From Cymbomonas tetramitiformis (lineage: Eukaryota > Chlorophyta > Pyramimonadophyceae > Pyramimonadales > Pyramimonadaceae): DNA of 64,000 nt. The position numbers and the translations under genes were made by a program. The notes beneath the pieces were generated by a model. The model ran no database searches. It saw only the letters and a program-made list of their open reading frames with translations, and was not told the DNA's origin. Of this stretch, positions 55,239-64,000 are shown piece by piece. Positions within the stretch are counted from its first letter, which is position 1. Every line of letters begins with the position of its first letter. Location of the stretch: positions 1 through 64,000 of the forward strand of contig LGRX02003775.1 in assembly GCA_001247695.2 (NCBI GenBank), written 5' to 3'.

Positions 55239-58200
55239 ATGCCATTTTGTCCCTGCGTTGAATGCAATGGTGAAAGGTGGTTATCCAGTAAGCAAACTCT
55301 CCGGCACGTGCGTGCCAATGGACTTTATGGTGATCGATCGCCGTCACCAGAGCGACAACAAGATGAACATAGTGAGGAGGAGGAATTCCCAGAAGATGTT
55401 GCCATCCACGAGGCAGCAGATGCGACGATCAAAAAATTCAATCGGCTCTTCTTGGGACCTCAAGAGGACCCAAGCGCAGAGGTAGGTCTTCCTTATCAGC
55501 TAAGTCAGCAATTCATCAGCATTCATCACATTCATGCCTTCTTTGAGGATGTGTGTGTGTGTGTGTGTTTGTGTGCGCAGGAAAGTCTAGAAAACGTCCA
55601 AGCGTCCGCTGACGTTGTGGCGAACAATTTCGTGTTGGATCTTCTCGTCTCCCACAACCACCACAACAGCTCGCAGGCCTACTTCGATGCGATTCTGAAC
55701 ATTCTGCGTGTTCACTACGTCGACAAAGTAGCCGATAGTGCACATACTCACATCGCAGAGGTTCCATCTACCTATGCACAAGTATTGCAGAAGTGGAAGG
55801 AGATGTTCAAGGGATACAACGAAGTGGACGTTTGCCCCGAGTGCTCCGAATTCTTTCAGGACGAGCACGCCAACCGCGACAAGTGTCCGAAATGCCTGGA
55901 ACCGAGATACGAGGACGGAAAGACGGTGAAGGGGGTATACATTCCTGGTCGAGCTCGCTGTATTTTTCGATGGTGGCCGCTCGAAACGCTGTTCACCGTA
56001 TTCTTCCTGACGCCGGAGTTAGCCATGCTAGCGCGTACGTGGTGGAAAGAAGGCATGTTGGACAAAGACCCCCGAGCGGAGGTACATGGTATACTGGGTG
56101 AGTTTACTCCGAAATTTCAATCCGTGACTGTGTACACCGCATGGACGTAAGGACTGTACATCGTCCGTGGGTACGATTAGCATCGTCCACCCGTGTGGAC
56201 GAAGCAAGTGCGGAATTCGTATGTCGTATTTCCCACTGCTCGTGCAAACTCGTCCATGTAGGTGAACACCATATGGATGGTAATTACGTACGCCGTCCGT
56301 ACGCACGGACGTCGTTATCCACTCGTGTGAACAGTTTAATTGCGGAAATCTTAGGTGCCATTTCCCAGAGCTCGTGCAAACCTGTCCATGAGTGTGAACA
56401 CCGTATGGACAATTCGTTCGCTCGTCGTCCGTACGTGTGTACTTAGTTATCCACCCGTGTGGACAGTTAGTGTAAGGAATTCTCATGTATCGTTTCCCAA
56501 TGCTCGTGCAGACTCGCCAGGATTTCTCAACTTCGTTCGCAACAAGTGGGACGTCTTTAAAGACCCGAGGAACATTGCCATCATGGCGTGTGCGGATGGC
56601 GTCCAATCCTTCAACGACGGCATACGCACGGTGACTCCGCTGTGTTTTACGATTGTCAATTTCCCAGGAGAAATTCGCTGCAAACGAGAATACGTGATGA
56701 CTTGGGGAATCTGGGATGGAAAACCGAAAGTCAGCAGCAATCAAGTTCTACGACATGTTCACCTTGGAGGTTAACAGACTGACTATCGGCGTACGCATGT
56801 TCGATGTGATTACCAACACGGTTTTCACGTTCAAGCTCGTGCTGTACAAAGTGCTCGAAGACTACGTTGGCTTGAGCGACGCAGCGAGACGATTGGGAGC
56901 TAATTCGTACTTAGGTTGCCTAAGATGCTGGATACGGGGTACTGAGAAATCTACATCTGGTCTAACGAAAATCATATATTCCTCACTACACCAAGGACTG
57001 CAACCAGGTAAACGCATGACCCCTTCGTTTGTCCCCTTTCCTTCTTCGGCTGTACGTGTGCCCACCGTGTGGACACCCCACGGACAGCTCGTGGATTTTT
57101 AGCTTACATTATGTGTTAAAGAACACCCTGTTCGGGCTAGTGGATACCGGCGTCCATACGCGTGGACGACGGAACCATATGTCATCCGTACGCGTGATTC
57201 ACCGTCTAAGCGTGTTGTGTTGATTTTCTCCGCCGGCATTGAGCAGGTGAATCAATTCCTCTTCGCACCAACAGCGAAGTCCGCGAAACCCAACAGCTCC
57301 ACGCCAAGATGATCAGAGAGGGACGAGTGCCTAAATCAATCATCGAGGAATTCATGAAGCAGAGCGGGGTCAAGGAACCATGCCTGATGTCAATCATTCC
57401 TGATTTTGACGTTGTAAAAGACTACCTTCTCGACTTGATGCACATCTTGTACAACCTGATTCACGGCGTCCACTGCGTGATTTTTGGTGATGGTTGGGGA
57501 CCGAACACACGCAACTATGCGCGAAAGATGAAGGTCCATCGATCGTGGGTTATCGCACCCCCACCCAGAAATGTAAACGATCGAAGATCTGCTGCGAAGC
57601 GACTGGCAGGTAAGCTGGTAGGTCGTTTGCGAGTTTCTGCTGTTCCATACGGGTGGACACCTTGTTCCGTCCGGACGGACGTCCTATGCCACCGTTCGGA
57701 CGACGTATGGACCCTCCACTGTATGCCTAACAATGTAAATTCTTCGCAGACAAACCATCACCGTGGGGACTGTCACCGATCGCAAAGACCGGTGCAATCA
57801 AGTGGGTACGAAGTCTGAAGCTCCCGACAAATATGGGACCTCTACCTAAGAAACTTTTGCAGGAGAAGTACAACAGCCCGAATAAGGTGCGGAAGATGAA
57901 GGCCGCGGAGCTGGTGGTATCCCTCACTTCTGGGATACTGGGCGTTATTGCATCCTGGCAAAATGCTGACGGGCAAGTTCTCCGTCCACAATACGCGAAG
58001 TTCGTCGGCGAATTTGCGGTGGTGGTTCGAGAATTAACCGCCCCCTCAATTGATCCAGAGGTACGTTAATTAGCCTAATCCACGTGTGCTTCGATGTGGA
58101 CACCGTACGGACGCCGCACGGACGACGTATGAAGTCGTTGTCCATCCGGGTGTTCCTCCAGTATTCACACCTGTCATGTCCCGGTTCGAGATTAAGGTTG

Positions 58201-59867
58201 CCTCTCATTTTGCCTTTCAGGAAATGAACAAGCTGCAGAGCCGAGGCATGAAGTTGAGAGATGAGATGGAGCGGAACAACTCCCCTGAGGCGTTGGTGAT
58301 TATGTCGCATCTTCTCGTGCACATTGTCGACCAGCTGAAGGACAACGGCCCTGCACGGGAAATCTGGATGTATGTCTTCGAAGACTATTTCGGGTTGTTG
58401 AAGCTGTCCATCAAGACCCGCTCACAACCAGTCGCCAGCATGATGAAAGGATTGGAGTTGCGGCGAACGGTTTCCATGGTTGCGGGCATCAAGCAGATGC
58501 ATCGAATTGGTCGAGCTCCGCATTATCGACCTCCTGCAAAGCAGAACATCTTTACAACAAAATCAAGCACTGTGCGGCCATCCGCTGGTGAGCACATCCA
58601 TAAGTATTATGTGTACCATGCATGTCAGTCTGTCCATGCGTGTGGATGCTTTGTAAGTACGTTTGCACGTAGTTGTTCACACGCGTGGACAACGATCCAT
58701 ACGCACGGACAGTACTTTACTATTGTCCGTTTGATCAATAGCACTTGTCCAAGCGCGTGGACGAAGGGCCTTCCGTGCGGACGACGCCGCCCACACGTGT
58801 GGAATACCTGTCCGTACGCACGGATAGGTTTTCACTATTGTCCGTTTTTTCTCTCTTCAGTCTTCTTGTGAGACAACTAATTCACTTGCGCGGCGTCAAT
58901 CGCAACAGATGACAGGGAAAAGATTCAAGTTTATCTTCGTACCGAGTTCCCCGAGTACGACATTCTGTGCAAAAATTTCGACGACAGACTCGCCTTATTC
59001 AACAGGTACCAACTCATATGCGTGTCTGTAAATTGTGCAAATGCCATGTGGATGGCGTATGGACGGCGTACGGCCACCGTATGACAACGTACGGAACACT
59101 GAGTCCACCCGTGTGTACCTTGCGAATGCAGGAACGCTCTGCAACGGAATCGTCGCAACCGACGGGCGGGTCGTCGAAGGCCGATGACGAATGACGTGGT
59201 TCCGGTGTTTCTACAACCAGACACGTGGCGGAGGTGCCCAACAACTTTGCAGATTCAGCCTTTCACCGAGGAGGAGCAGGCCTTCGCCTTAGCCGGCATC
59301 GCCCCGTGGACGGAGTATCCTAGCATCAAGATCGGGCGTGAAGATTTCCGAGTGCACGACAGCGACATTGGTTTGAAGAGCTGTCAACGGTATTTCAAGA
59401 GCATCTTTCGAACTCCGGGAGTGCCAACTCAAGCCCAACTTCTTACAGGCGAGATACCGGACGATGACGTTGAAGATAGGTATGGGGAAATCATGAAGAT
59501 TGTCAAGCTTGACCTTCCCGGTCACGAGATCTTTCTGTTGAAGGCCCGTTGGTACCCAAAGGCGGCTGCGCTTGCGGACGACATCAGCAAGAACATTTAC
59601 CTGCGCAAAGACATGCCATGGGACGTGTCTCAGCCATTCGTTCGCGCAAACAGCATTGAGAATCAAGTGGTAATTCAGGATGTTCCTTTCATGCCGGCTT
59701 GGCTTGCCCGGTTCAAAGGAAATGCTGTCCCTTTGGCCATTCGACGACGAACTGATTGCTTGCAAGTTGTGTTGGATCGCAAGGCGGATTTCTTCCGTGA
59801 ACTCGATGGTAACAGTAGTAGCGAGGATGACAGTAGTAGCTCATCTGATTCAGATGATTGCGGATGA
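55239..59867 (+). pseudogene. TNP2-type (CACTA) transposase of element B, one frameshift
   Basis: Exons: 55239-55481, 55581-56097, 56512-57007, 57247-57609, 57750-58060, 58221-58587, 58909-59005 and 59132-59867. A Cys/His motif (MPFCPCVECNGERWLSSKQT) opens the protein. A zinc ribbon (CPEC, CPKC) and GRARCIFRWWPL follow. The three acidic motifs expected of TNP2 are all present: MACADGVQSFNDG, VLYKVLEDYVGLSD next to GCLRCWIRG, and LLDLMHILYNLIHG. The DUF4218-like domain has REIWMYVFEDYFGLLKLSIK. The C-terminal domain has FLLKARWYPKAAALADDISK and ends in an acidic Ser/Asp tail. Two extra bases near 56732 break the frame between GKPK and IKFYDMFTLEVNRL, so this copy is probably dead unless the region is spliced differently. 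It would cut and join element ends. All introns carry B-type palindromes. Confidence 0.8.
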
Positions 59868-59919
59868 TACACGATGTAATATATATGTAAATAAACCGTA
59901 TGTAGGCGGATACCTGTAT

Positions 59920-60990
59920 TCACACGCATGATTCCGCTAATCCATGCGGGTAAACTCTTATCCACACGCGCGGATGTATGTGTCCACACGCGTGTTTCAA
60001 CAAACTCCAATTTCGACGTCCATACGTATGGATTGGCGAATTCCGATCGTCCATACGTCTGTCCACACGGCGTCCGTACGCATGGGTTCGATCGGTGACA
60101 CGCCTCCATGGTGCCCACATGGCTGATGAAGGGGCAGGAAATGCTCGGGCACACCCAGGCCCGGGTGCAATGGCTGTCCACACGTGCGGACAAGCGCAAA
60201 CGAGTGGCGCAGCACGGGTCTCACACTGTCCATACGTCCGTCCACACGTCGTCCGTACGCGTCCGTACGGTCCAGGGACACGTCCCCATGGTGCCCATGT
60301 GGCTGATGAAGGGGCAGGAAATGCTCGGGTACACCCAGGCCCGGGTGCAATGGCTGTCCACACGTGCGGACAAGCACAAAAGAGTGGCACGGCACGGGCC
60401 TCACACTGTCCATACGCCCGTCCACACGTCGTCCGTACGCATGGGTTCGTCCAGGGACACGTCCACATGGTGTCCATATGGCTGAGGAAGGGGCAAGCAG
60501 TGCTCGGGTACACTCAGGCCCGGGTGCAATGGCTGTCCACACGTGCGGACAAGCGCAAAAGACTGGCACGGCACGGGCCTCACACTGTCCATACGCCCGT
60601 CCACACGTCGTCCGTACGCGTCGGTACCGTCCAGGGACACGTCCCCATGGTGTCCATATGGCTGAGGAGGGGTAGAAGCGGCATTCCTCGCTGTCCGCAC
60701 GTGTGGACAGCAATTTCCAACGGTTCATGCGTATGGACGGCACCTATCCATACGGTCGGGCAGTGTACGGAGCGTCCACACGCGTAATAAAATCAGGTAA
60801 ACTAGCATACGTCGTCCACACGGGAGCACACGTATGGACGACGTGTGGATTTATCGTATGGACACCGTATGAACATCACTTTTGCAAATTAGACATTTTC
60901 ACACGTGTGGATTTTGCAAAAAAAGCGTCCATACGGCGTCCATCTGCAATCCACGCGTCGTTCATCTGGATTTCCACGCGTGTGGACAGG
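59920..60990. repeat. Right subterminal palindrome array of element B
   Basis: Three and a half tandem units of 180 bp (about 60060-60680) each contain CCAGGCCCGGGTGCAATGGC or a close variant. Each also has GTCCACACGTGCGGAC and pairs of CGTCCGTACGC sites. Further single palindromes, including GTCCATACGTATGGAT (60019-60034), flank them. Long open frames on both strands here are repeat artefacts. Confidence 0.9.
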
Positions 60991-61674
60991 CCAATAATTT
61001 GTAGGGTACCGTCGGTTGTCCGGAGGGTTTCCGGTTGGGTCAACATTTCGAGGAGCACACGAAGAAGTTTCGAGTTAGCCAATGGGCGGAAACCACTGTG
61101 GCGTGCGTGAATGATGCAAGGTGAGCGATTTCGTTTTTTCAAGGACCCTTTGAAAGTGCCCTAACTTTCATTTGGACTCTTGAATCACAATCGTCCATTT
61201 GGACCTTCGCATGACTGTCGCACACATATGATGCCGTTAGCATGGTAAAGACTATGTATCGACGTACTAGCGACATCTTAACTGCACTCTAACGTGGCAG
61301 GTGCCAAACGGAAGACATGATGCGTGCTCTTTGTCACGTAACCGCTTGTAGATTGGAAGCGCGTAAGTCGAGAAACGTCGGCATGGTTCAGATTTACACT
61401 TGTGGCCATCGCAAGGACGAACCAACTTGCATGACTCCCCGCGACTTTCATCGTTGCGCCCAAGACATGCTAACGACCCTACGGTACCCGTCATGGTTGC
61501 CGATCCCGTCCATTTTGGAAGAAGAACCGGGCAAGGTAATGTACGCCGACCGCGTATTTCCCATAAAATTACGGACACGTGGCGTGCGACATTGTCTCAT
61601 GTCCATTGCCACTGCAATCATGCTCATTGTCGCAGCCTCCATCGATAACACCACCCCTCTCTCGATATTGATAC

Positions 61675-61870
61675 GAGATGTCGACGACTCCCCGCCGCCC
61701 GCCTCGCCTTCACCGCGCCCCGAGCCGATGGCCGACCCCACCGATGACGACACCACCCCTCCTTCCTCCTTGATACGAGACGTCCACGACTCCCCGCCGC
61801 CCGCCTCGCCTTCACCGCGCCCCGAGCCGATGGCCGACCCCACCGATGACGACGCCCGTCCCTCGTCATT
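61675..61870 (+). repeat. 108-bp in-frame tandem duplication in the C gene
   Basis: Two copies encode RDVDDSPPPASPSPRPEPMA and the following DPTDDD, separated by a multiple of three. They form a Pro/Asp-rich linker exactly where the catalytic core is missing relative to B. Confidence 0.85.
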
Positions 61871-63206
61871 GATAGAGAACCGCGTTGACGTGGTAAGCAT
61901 CGTGGAATCCATTGAGGACGACGGCGACTCTTCTGCCGCCAAGCACATTCGGGCTCACGACGGCTTGAAGCTCGTGCAAAACAGTATCGTGTCGACAGTC
62001 TGCGCTTGGCCACGAGATGAAGGGCAGCCCGCCAATCGATTGGCCAAGCTAGTGGGTAAAATGACCACGATCGTGCGGGAGATCACGACGACACAAGTGC
62101 GTCCTAAGGTAAACGGTCAGGATATAGTTAGTATGGTGTTATGATGCCGTTAACATGCTTCGCACATCATACGGGCCCTAACGAATTGCTGCGTACGTGC
62201 AGGATATGGAGCCACTCGCACAAGAAATCAAGTCATTTTTCGAGGAGTTGGAGGCGACCGGGCCAGCGTATGCTTGGTGTGTGATTAACACTCACATGTT
62301 TTCTCACTTCGTCCAACAACTTGAGAAGTATGGTCCCATGCGGGAGGTATGGATGTACGCCTTCGAGTCCTTGAACGGTCACATCAAAAGCCTAGCGAGG
62401 AGCAACTCCCTACCCGTTCCAGCCATAATGAACTGCATCAAGCGGGTGAAGGTGTTGCATTTGGTGCGTGGGTTAATCACTTTCATTTCGGAAGACCACT
62501 CCACCCGGATGCCGGCGGCCGTGACCATGGGGAGCCGCGGGGCAATTGCGGTTGAGGTATCGGCTAGGGGGAAACGTGTGGTCTTGCGAGATGATGACAT
62601 TAAGGCCTTGAAGGTTTGGATGCGGACTGAATTGCCGGCTTATCGAGAGCTGGTGGAGAAGTGGGAGAAGTATGTGGAAGACGCGCGCAGGTGATTTGTG
62701 GCCCCATTCCCCGAGCGGTTGTTTATGCCCTTATGACGCCGTTGTCACAAACCACGGCTTATCGTGTACCTCAGCCGGGTTGTGACACTTGCTGTAGCAG
62801 TCTCTGTGACGAACGTATGACACGCGCAGTACGATACGCGCGAGGAGTTATGACAGTGACGAGATACGGAAATACGGATGGGTGTTACACTTGTTTGGAG
62901 ATAGCGAGAATAAGAGGGGCGGCGAAGCAGGGTGAGCCAGACGCTCATTTTTGTTTTGCCTTCGTAACAGTGATTCCGAAAATAGCCAGGACTCGCTTAA
63001 GACCGCGAAAACAGCAGTGTTATGAAATAATTAGTGAGATACAGTATTCTTCTACTTGTAAAGATATACATTTGTGGACTTGTCCTTGTGCGACTGCGTC
63101 AGAACTGTAATTAACAGTCTTTTTCAAAACAAAAATGTGCCTTATTACAGACATGTCGTCTGTAATGCTGAGAGTTCAACAGCAGTCCTGAAGAACGAGA
63201 CCTCTG

Positions 63207-63745
63207 AATGGTGATGCCAGGGACGGATTATCCGTACTGGTAAGCCTTGGAAGAGGTTGAGTGAAGCAGGCTGTTGCGACACTCGAAGTTCACCAGTCTT
63301 GCGAAGTACAGCGACAGCGGTCACAGCAGAACCAGTTGCTAATTTTGCGAACATGATTGCAGCGTTGAGAATTATGTACTGGGCTATTTCGGGAAGTGAC
63401 ATCCTGCTGGAGCAAAGCACCAGACGGTAAAGCCAGGGACGGATTCATCCGTACTGGTACGCCTGAAGGCGTGGAGCGAAACAGGACTGTCAGTGGGCAC
63501 CATCACGACAGCTTTCTTTGTGGTCACTTGACACATGCTGGCGTTCTGCTGACTGACTGCGTGGACCAGAGACACTAAGGGCAGAGGCAACCTTGCTGGA
63601 CATCTGGGAGAGCCAATATAAGACCGGGTCACAGATGGAACCTTGCTCACCAGTCGTGGACGAGATTATCCTGGCAGTGATTGCTACTTAGAGCAAAGCA
63701 CTGAAAGGTGAGGCCAGGGACGGATTCATCCGTACTGGTAAGCTG
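63207..63745. repeat. Degenerate repeat with palindromic core, three copies
   Basis: Copies near 63216, 63433 and 63713 share GCCAGGGACGGATTCATCCG followed by TACTGGTAAGC (the first copy lacks one base). Each has the inverted repeat ACGGATTCATCCGT. They are preceded in two cases by GAGCAAAGCAC, so the repeating unit is longer, roughly 220-280 bp. Confidence 0.7.
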
Positions 63746-63760
63746 GGAAGTGTGGAGTGA

Positions 63761-63952
63761 AAAGAGCCTTCACACCAGTATCTCTTCTTCACCAGAAAGG
63801 TAGCAACGGAATCCAAGGCTGACCGCGAGGATCAGCAAAGGGCAGAGAGGCGTGCCCAGAGAGCGATACGAGTGAGCCAGCACTTCACAGAGCTGGAAGG
63901 AGAGGAAGGGGCTGCCGGTGGCCAGCCTGAGGCAAGCACTAGTACAGCCTGA
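63761..63952 (+). CDS. Short basic/acidic helical open frame, possible exon
   Basis: A 63-codon open frame with ESKADREDQQRAERRAQRAI then a Gly/Glu-rich tail, ending TGA. The charge pattern suggests a coiled coil, and CTTCACCAG at 63787-63795 could be an acceptor site. No family is recognised and there is no ATG, so it may be a partial exon or chance. Confidence 0.2.
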   Translation, partial: KEPSHQYLFFTRKVATESKADREDQQRAERRAQRAIRVSQHFTELEGEEGAAGGQPEASTSTA

Positions 63953-64000
63953 GGCACAAGCACCAGCACAACTGCAAGCCCAGGCCCAGGAGCCGTTAAT

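Larger units (their letters stand above)
42007..61006. mobile_element. CACTA/TNP2-like transposon B (complete, hosts A)
   Basis: Terminal inverted repeats start CCCTACAAATTATTGGCC at both ends (perfect over 18 bp). The target duplication is TAC (42004-42006, 61007-61009). Without element A it measures about 10.6 kb. It carries two divergent genes, one on the minus strand (43130-53823) and a TNP2-type transposase on the plus strand (55239-59867), with a hairpin-bearing Pol III-like unit between. 16-bp palindromes of the type GTCCATACGTATGGAC or GTCCACACGTGTGGAC fill both termini, the divergent intergenic region and the introns. A 3-bp duplication and TNP2 transposase place it in the CACTA superfamily, although its ends read CCCTA. 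Confidence 0.9.
38079..62694 (+). mobile_element. CACTA/TNP2-like transposon C (right end not in window)
   Basis: The left end CCCTACGGTCCTAGG begins exactly where homology of G2 to G stops, so this is an insertion into the G2 leader. GCG (38076-38078) is the expected 3-bp target duplication. Repeats around GCCGTTA and CATACTAAC mark its subterminal zones (38092-38620, 40275-40370, 41235-41660) and its introns (61210-61300, 62140-62200). It carries one TNP2-related gene, split by element B. The matching right end was not found before 64000, so C either continues or has been cut again. Confidence 0.7.
41690..62694 (+). pseudogene. TNP2-related gene of element C, split by B
   Basis: Exon 1 (41690-42006) continues at 61010-61120 once B and one TAC are removed. 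The joined frame reads PLAADTVGCPEGFRLGQHFE, so the insertion site is proven by the reading frame. Exon 2 (61301-62108) joins in phase. It has a Cys/His-rich region (TCGHRKDEPTCMTPRDFHRC), a 36-residue Pro/Asp repeat present twice, and a part homologous to B before its DUF4218-like domain. Exon 3 (62203-62691) carries that domain, with MREVWMYAFESLNGHIKSLA against B's REIWMYVFEDYFGLLKLSIK. It ends DDDIKALKVWMRTELPAYRE and CGCAG/GTGATT, the same splice point used in A and B. The core with the catalytic acidic residues is missing, as is the final exon. C was probably non-autonomous even before B arrived. Confidence 0.7.
62695..64000. other. Region right of the C gene, mostly uncharacterised
   Basis: C-type repeat words fade after about 62760. 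No CCCTAC-type end is found, so the junction of C with its right neighbour is undefined. 62880-63150 is AT-rich without a clear gene. The remainder holds a degenerate repeat and a short open frame. Confidence 0.5.

Noticed and set aside
59978..60787. 270-codon and 249-codon open frames on opposite strands
   Set aside because: Both follow the 180-bp tandem unit (a multiple of three), which keeps frames open automatically.

Overview
The window is a stretch of a large, repeat-rich eukaryotic nuclear genome. Coding exons are split by GT-AG introns and base composition shifts sharply from block to block. Two host genes are visible. One is the membrane-channel end of an inositol-trisphosphate/ryanodine receptor-type calcium channel; the other is a CBS-domain-pair protein of the CBSX type. 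That pair, with TNP2-type transposases, suggests an alga or related protist, possibly of the green lineage. The species cannot be named from the sequence.

Layout. At 1-9740 (+) lies the 3' part of the calcium-channel gene, nine exons whose phases all agree, with introns full of tandem repeats. At 10944-13649 (-) lies the CBS-domain gene. From 14823 to the end almost everything is transposon inside transposon. A gag-like gene of an LTR element (H, +) starts at 14823. It is cut by LTR element F (14846-21921, 5-bp target duplication CCTCT), which is cut by LTR element G (16274-20018, target duplication TGTTC). The H gag resumes at 21927-22455. An AT-rich zone with a truncated Ty3/gypsy element (26247-30706) follows, then the C-terminal part of a related gag (30744-31613), a TA-flanked TIR element I (32004-32980) and a further H-type gag piece (32983-33406).

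A second G-type LTR element (G2) starts at 33407. It carries a DNA transposon E (35114-36870) and, from 38079, a set of three nested CACTA/TNP2-like transposons. Element C (38079 to beyond 62.7 kb) has B (42007-61006, duplication TAC) inserted in its first coding exon. B has A (44249-52660, duplication GCC) inserted in a coding exon of its antisense gene. C also holds D (40373-41226, TTAA duplication).

The most striking feature is in A, B and C. All three begin with CCCTAC. A and B each carry a TNP2-type transposase whose introns and termini, but not exons, are saturated with 16-bp palindromes of the form TCC-N8-GGA. The inner eight bases are characteristic of the element: GGGCGCCC or AAGGGCTT in A, ATACGTAT or ACACGTGT in B. 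C uses another repeat, around GCCGTTAACATGC. B also holds a divergently transcribed second gene and, between its two genes, a tRNA-like Pol III promoter followed by a 31-bp hairpin. This looks like a transposon lineage whose recognition repeats change element-wide, introns included.
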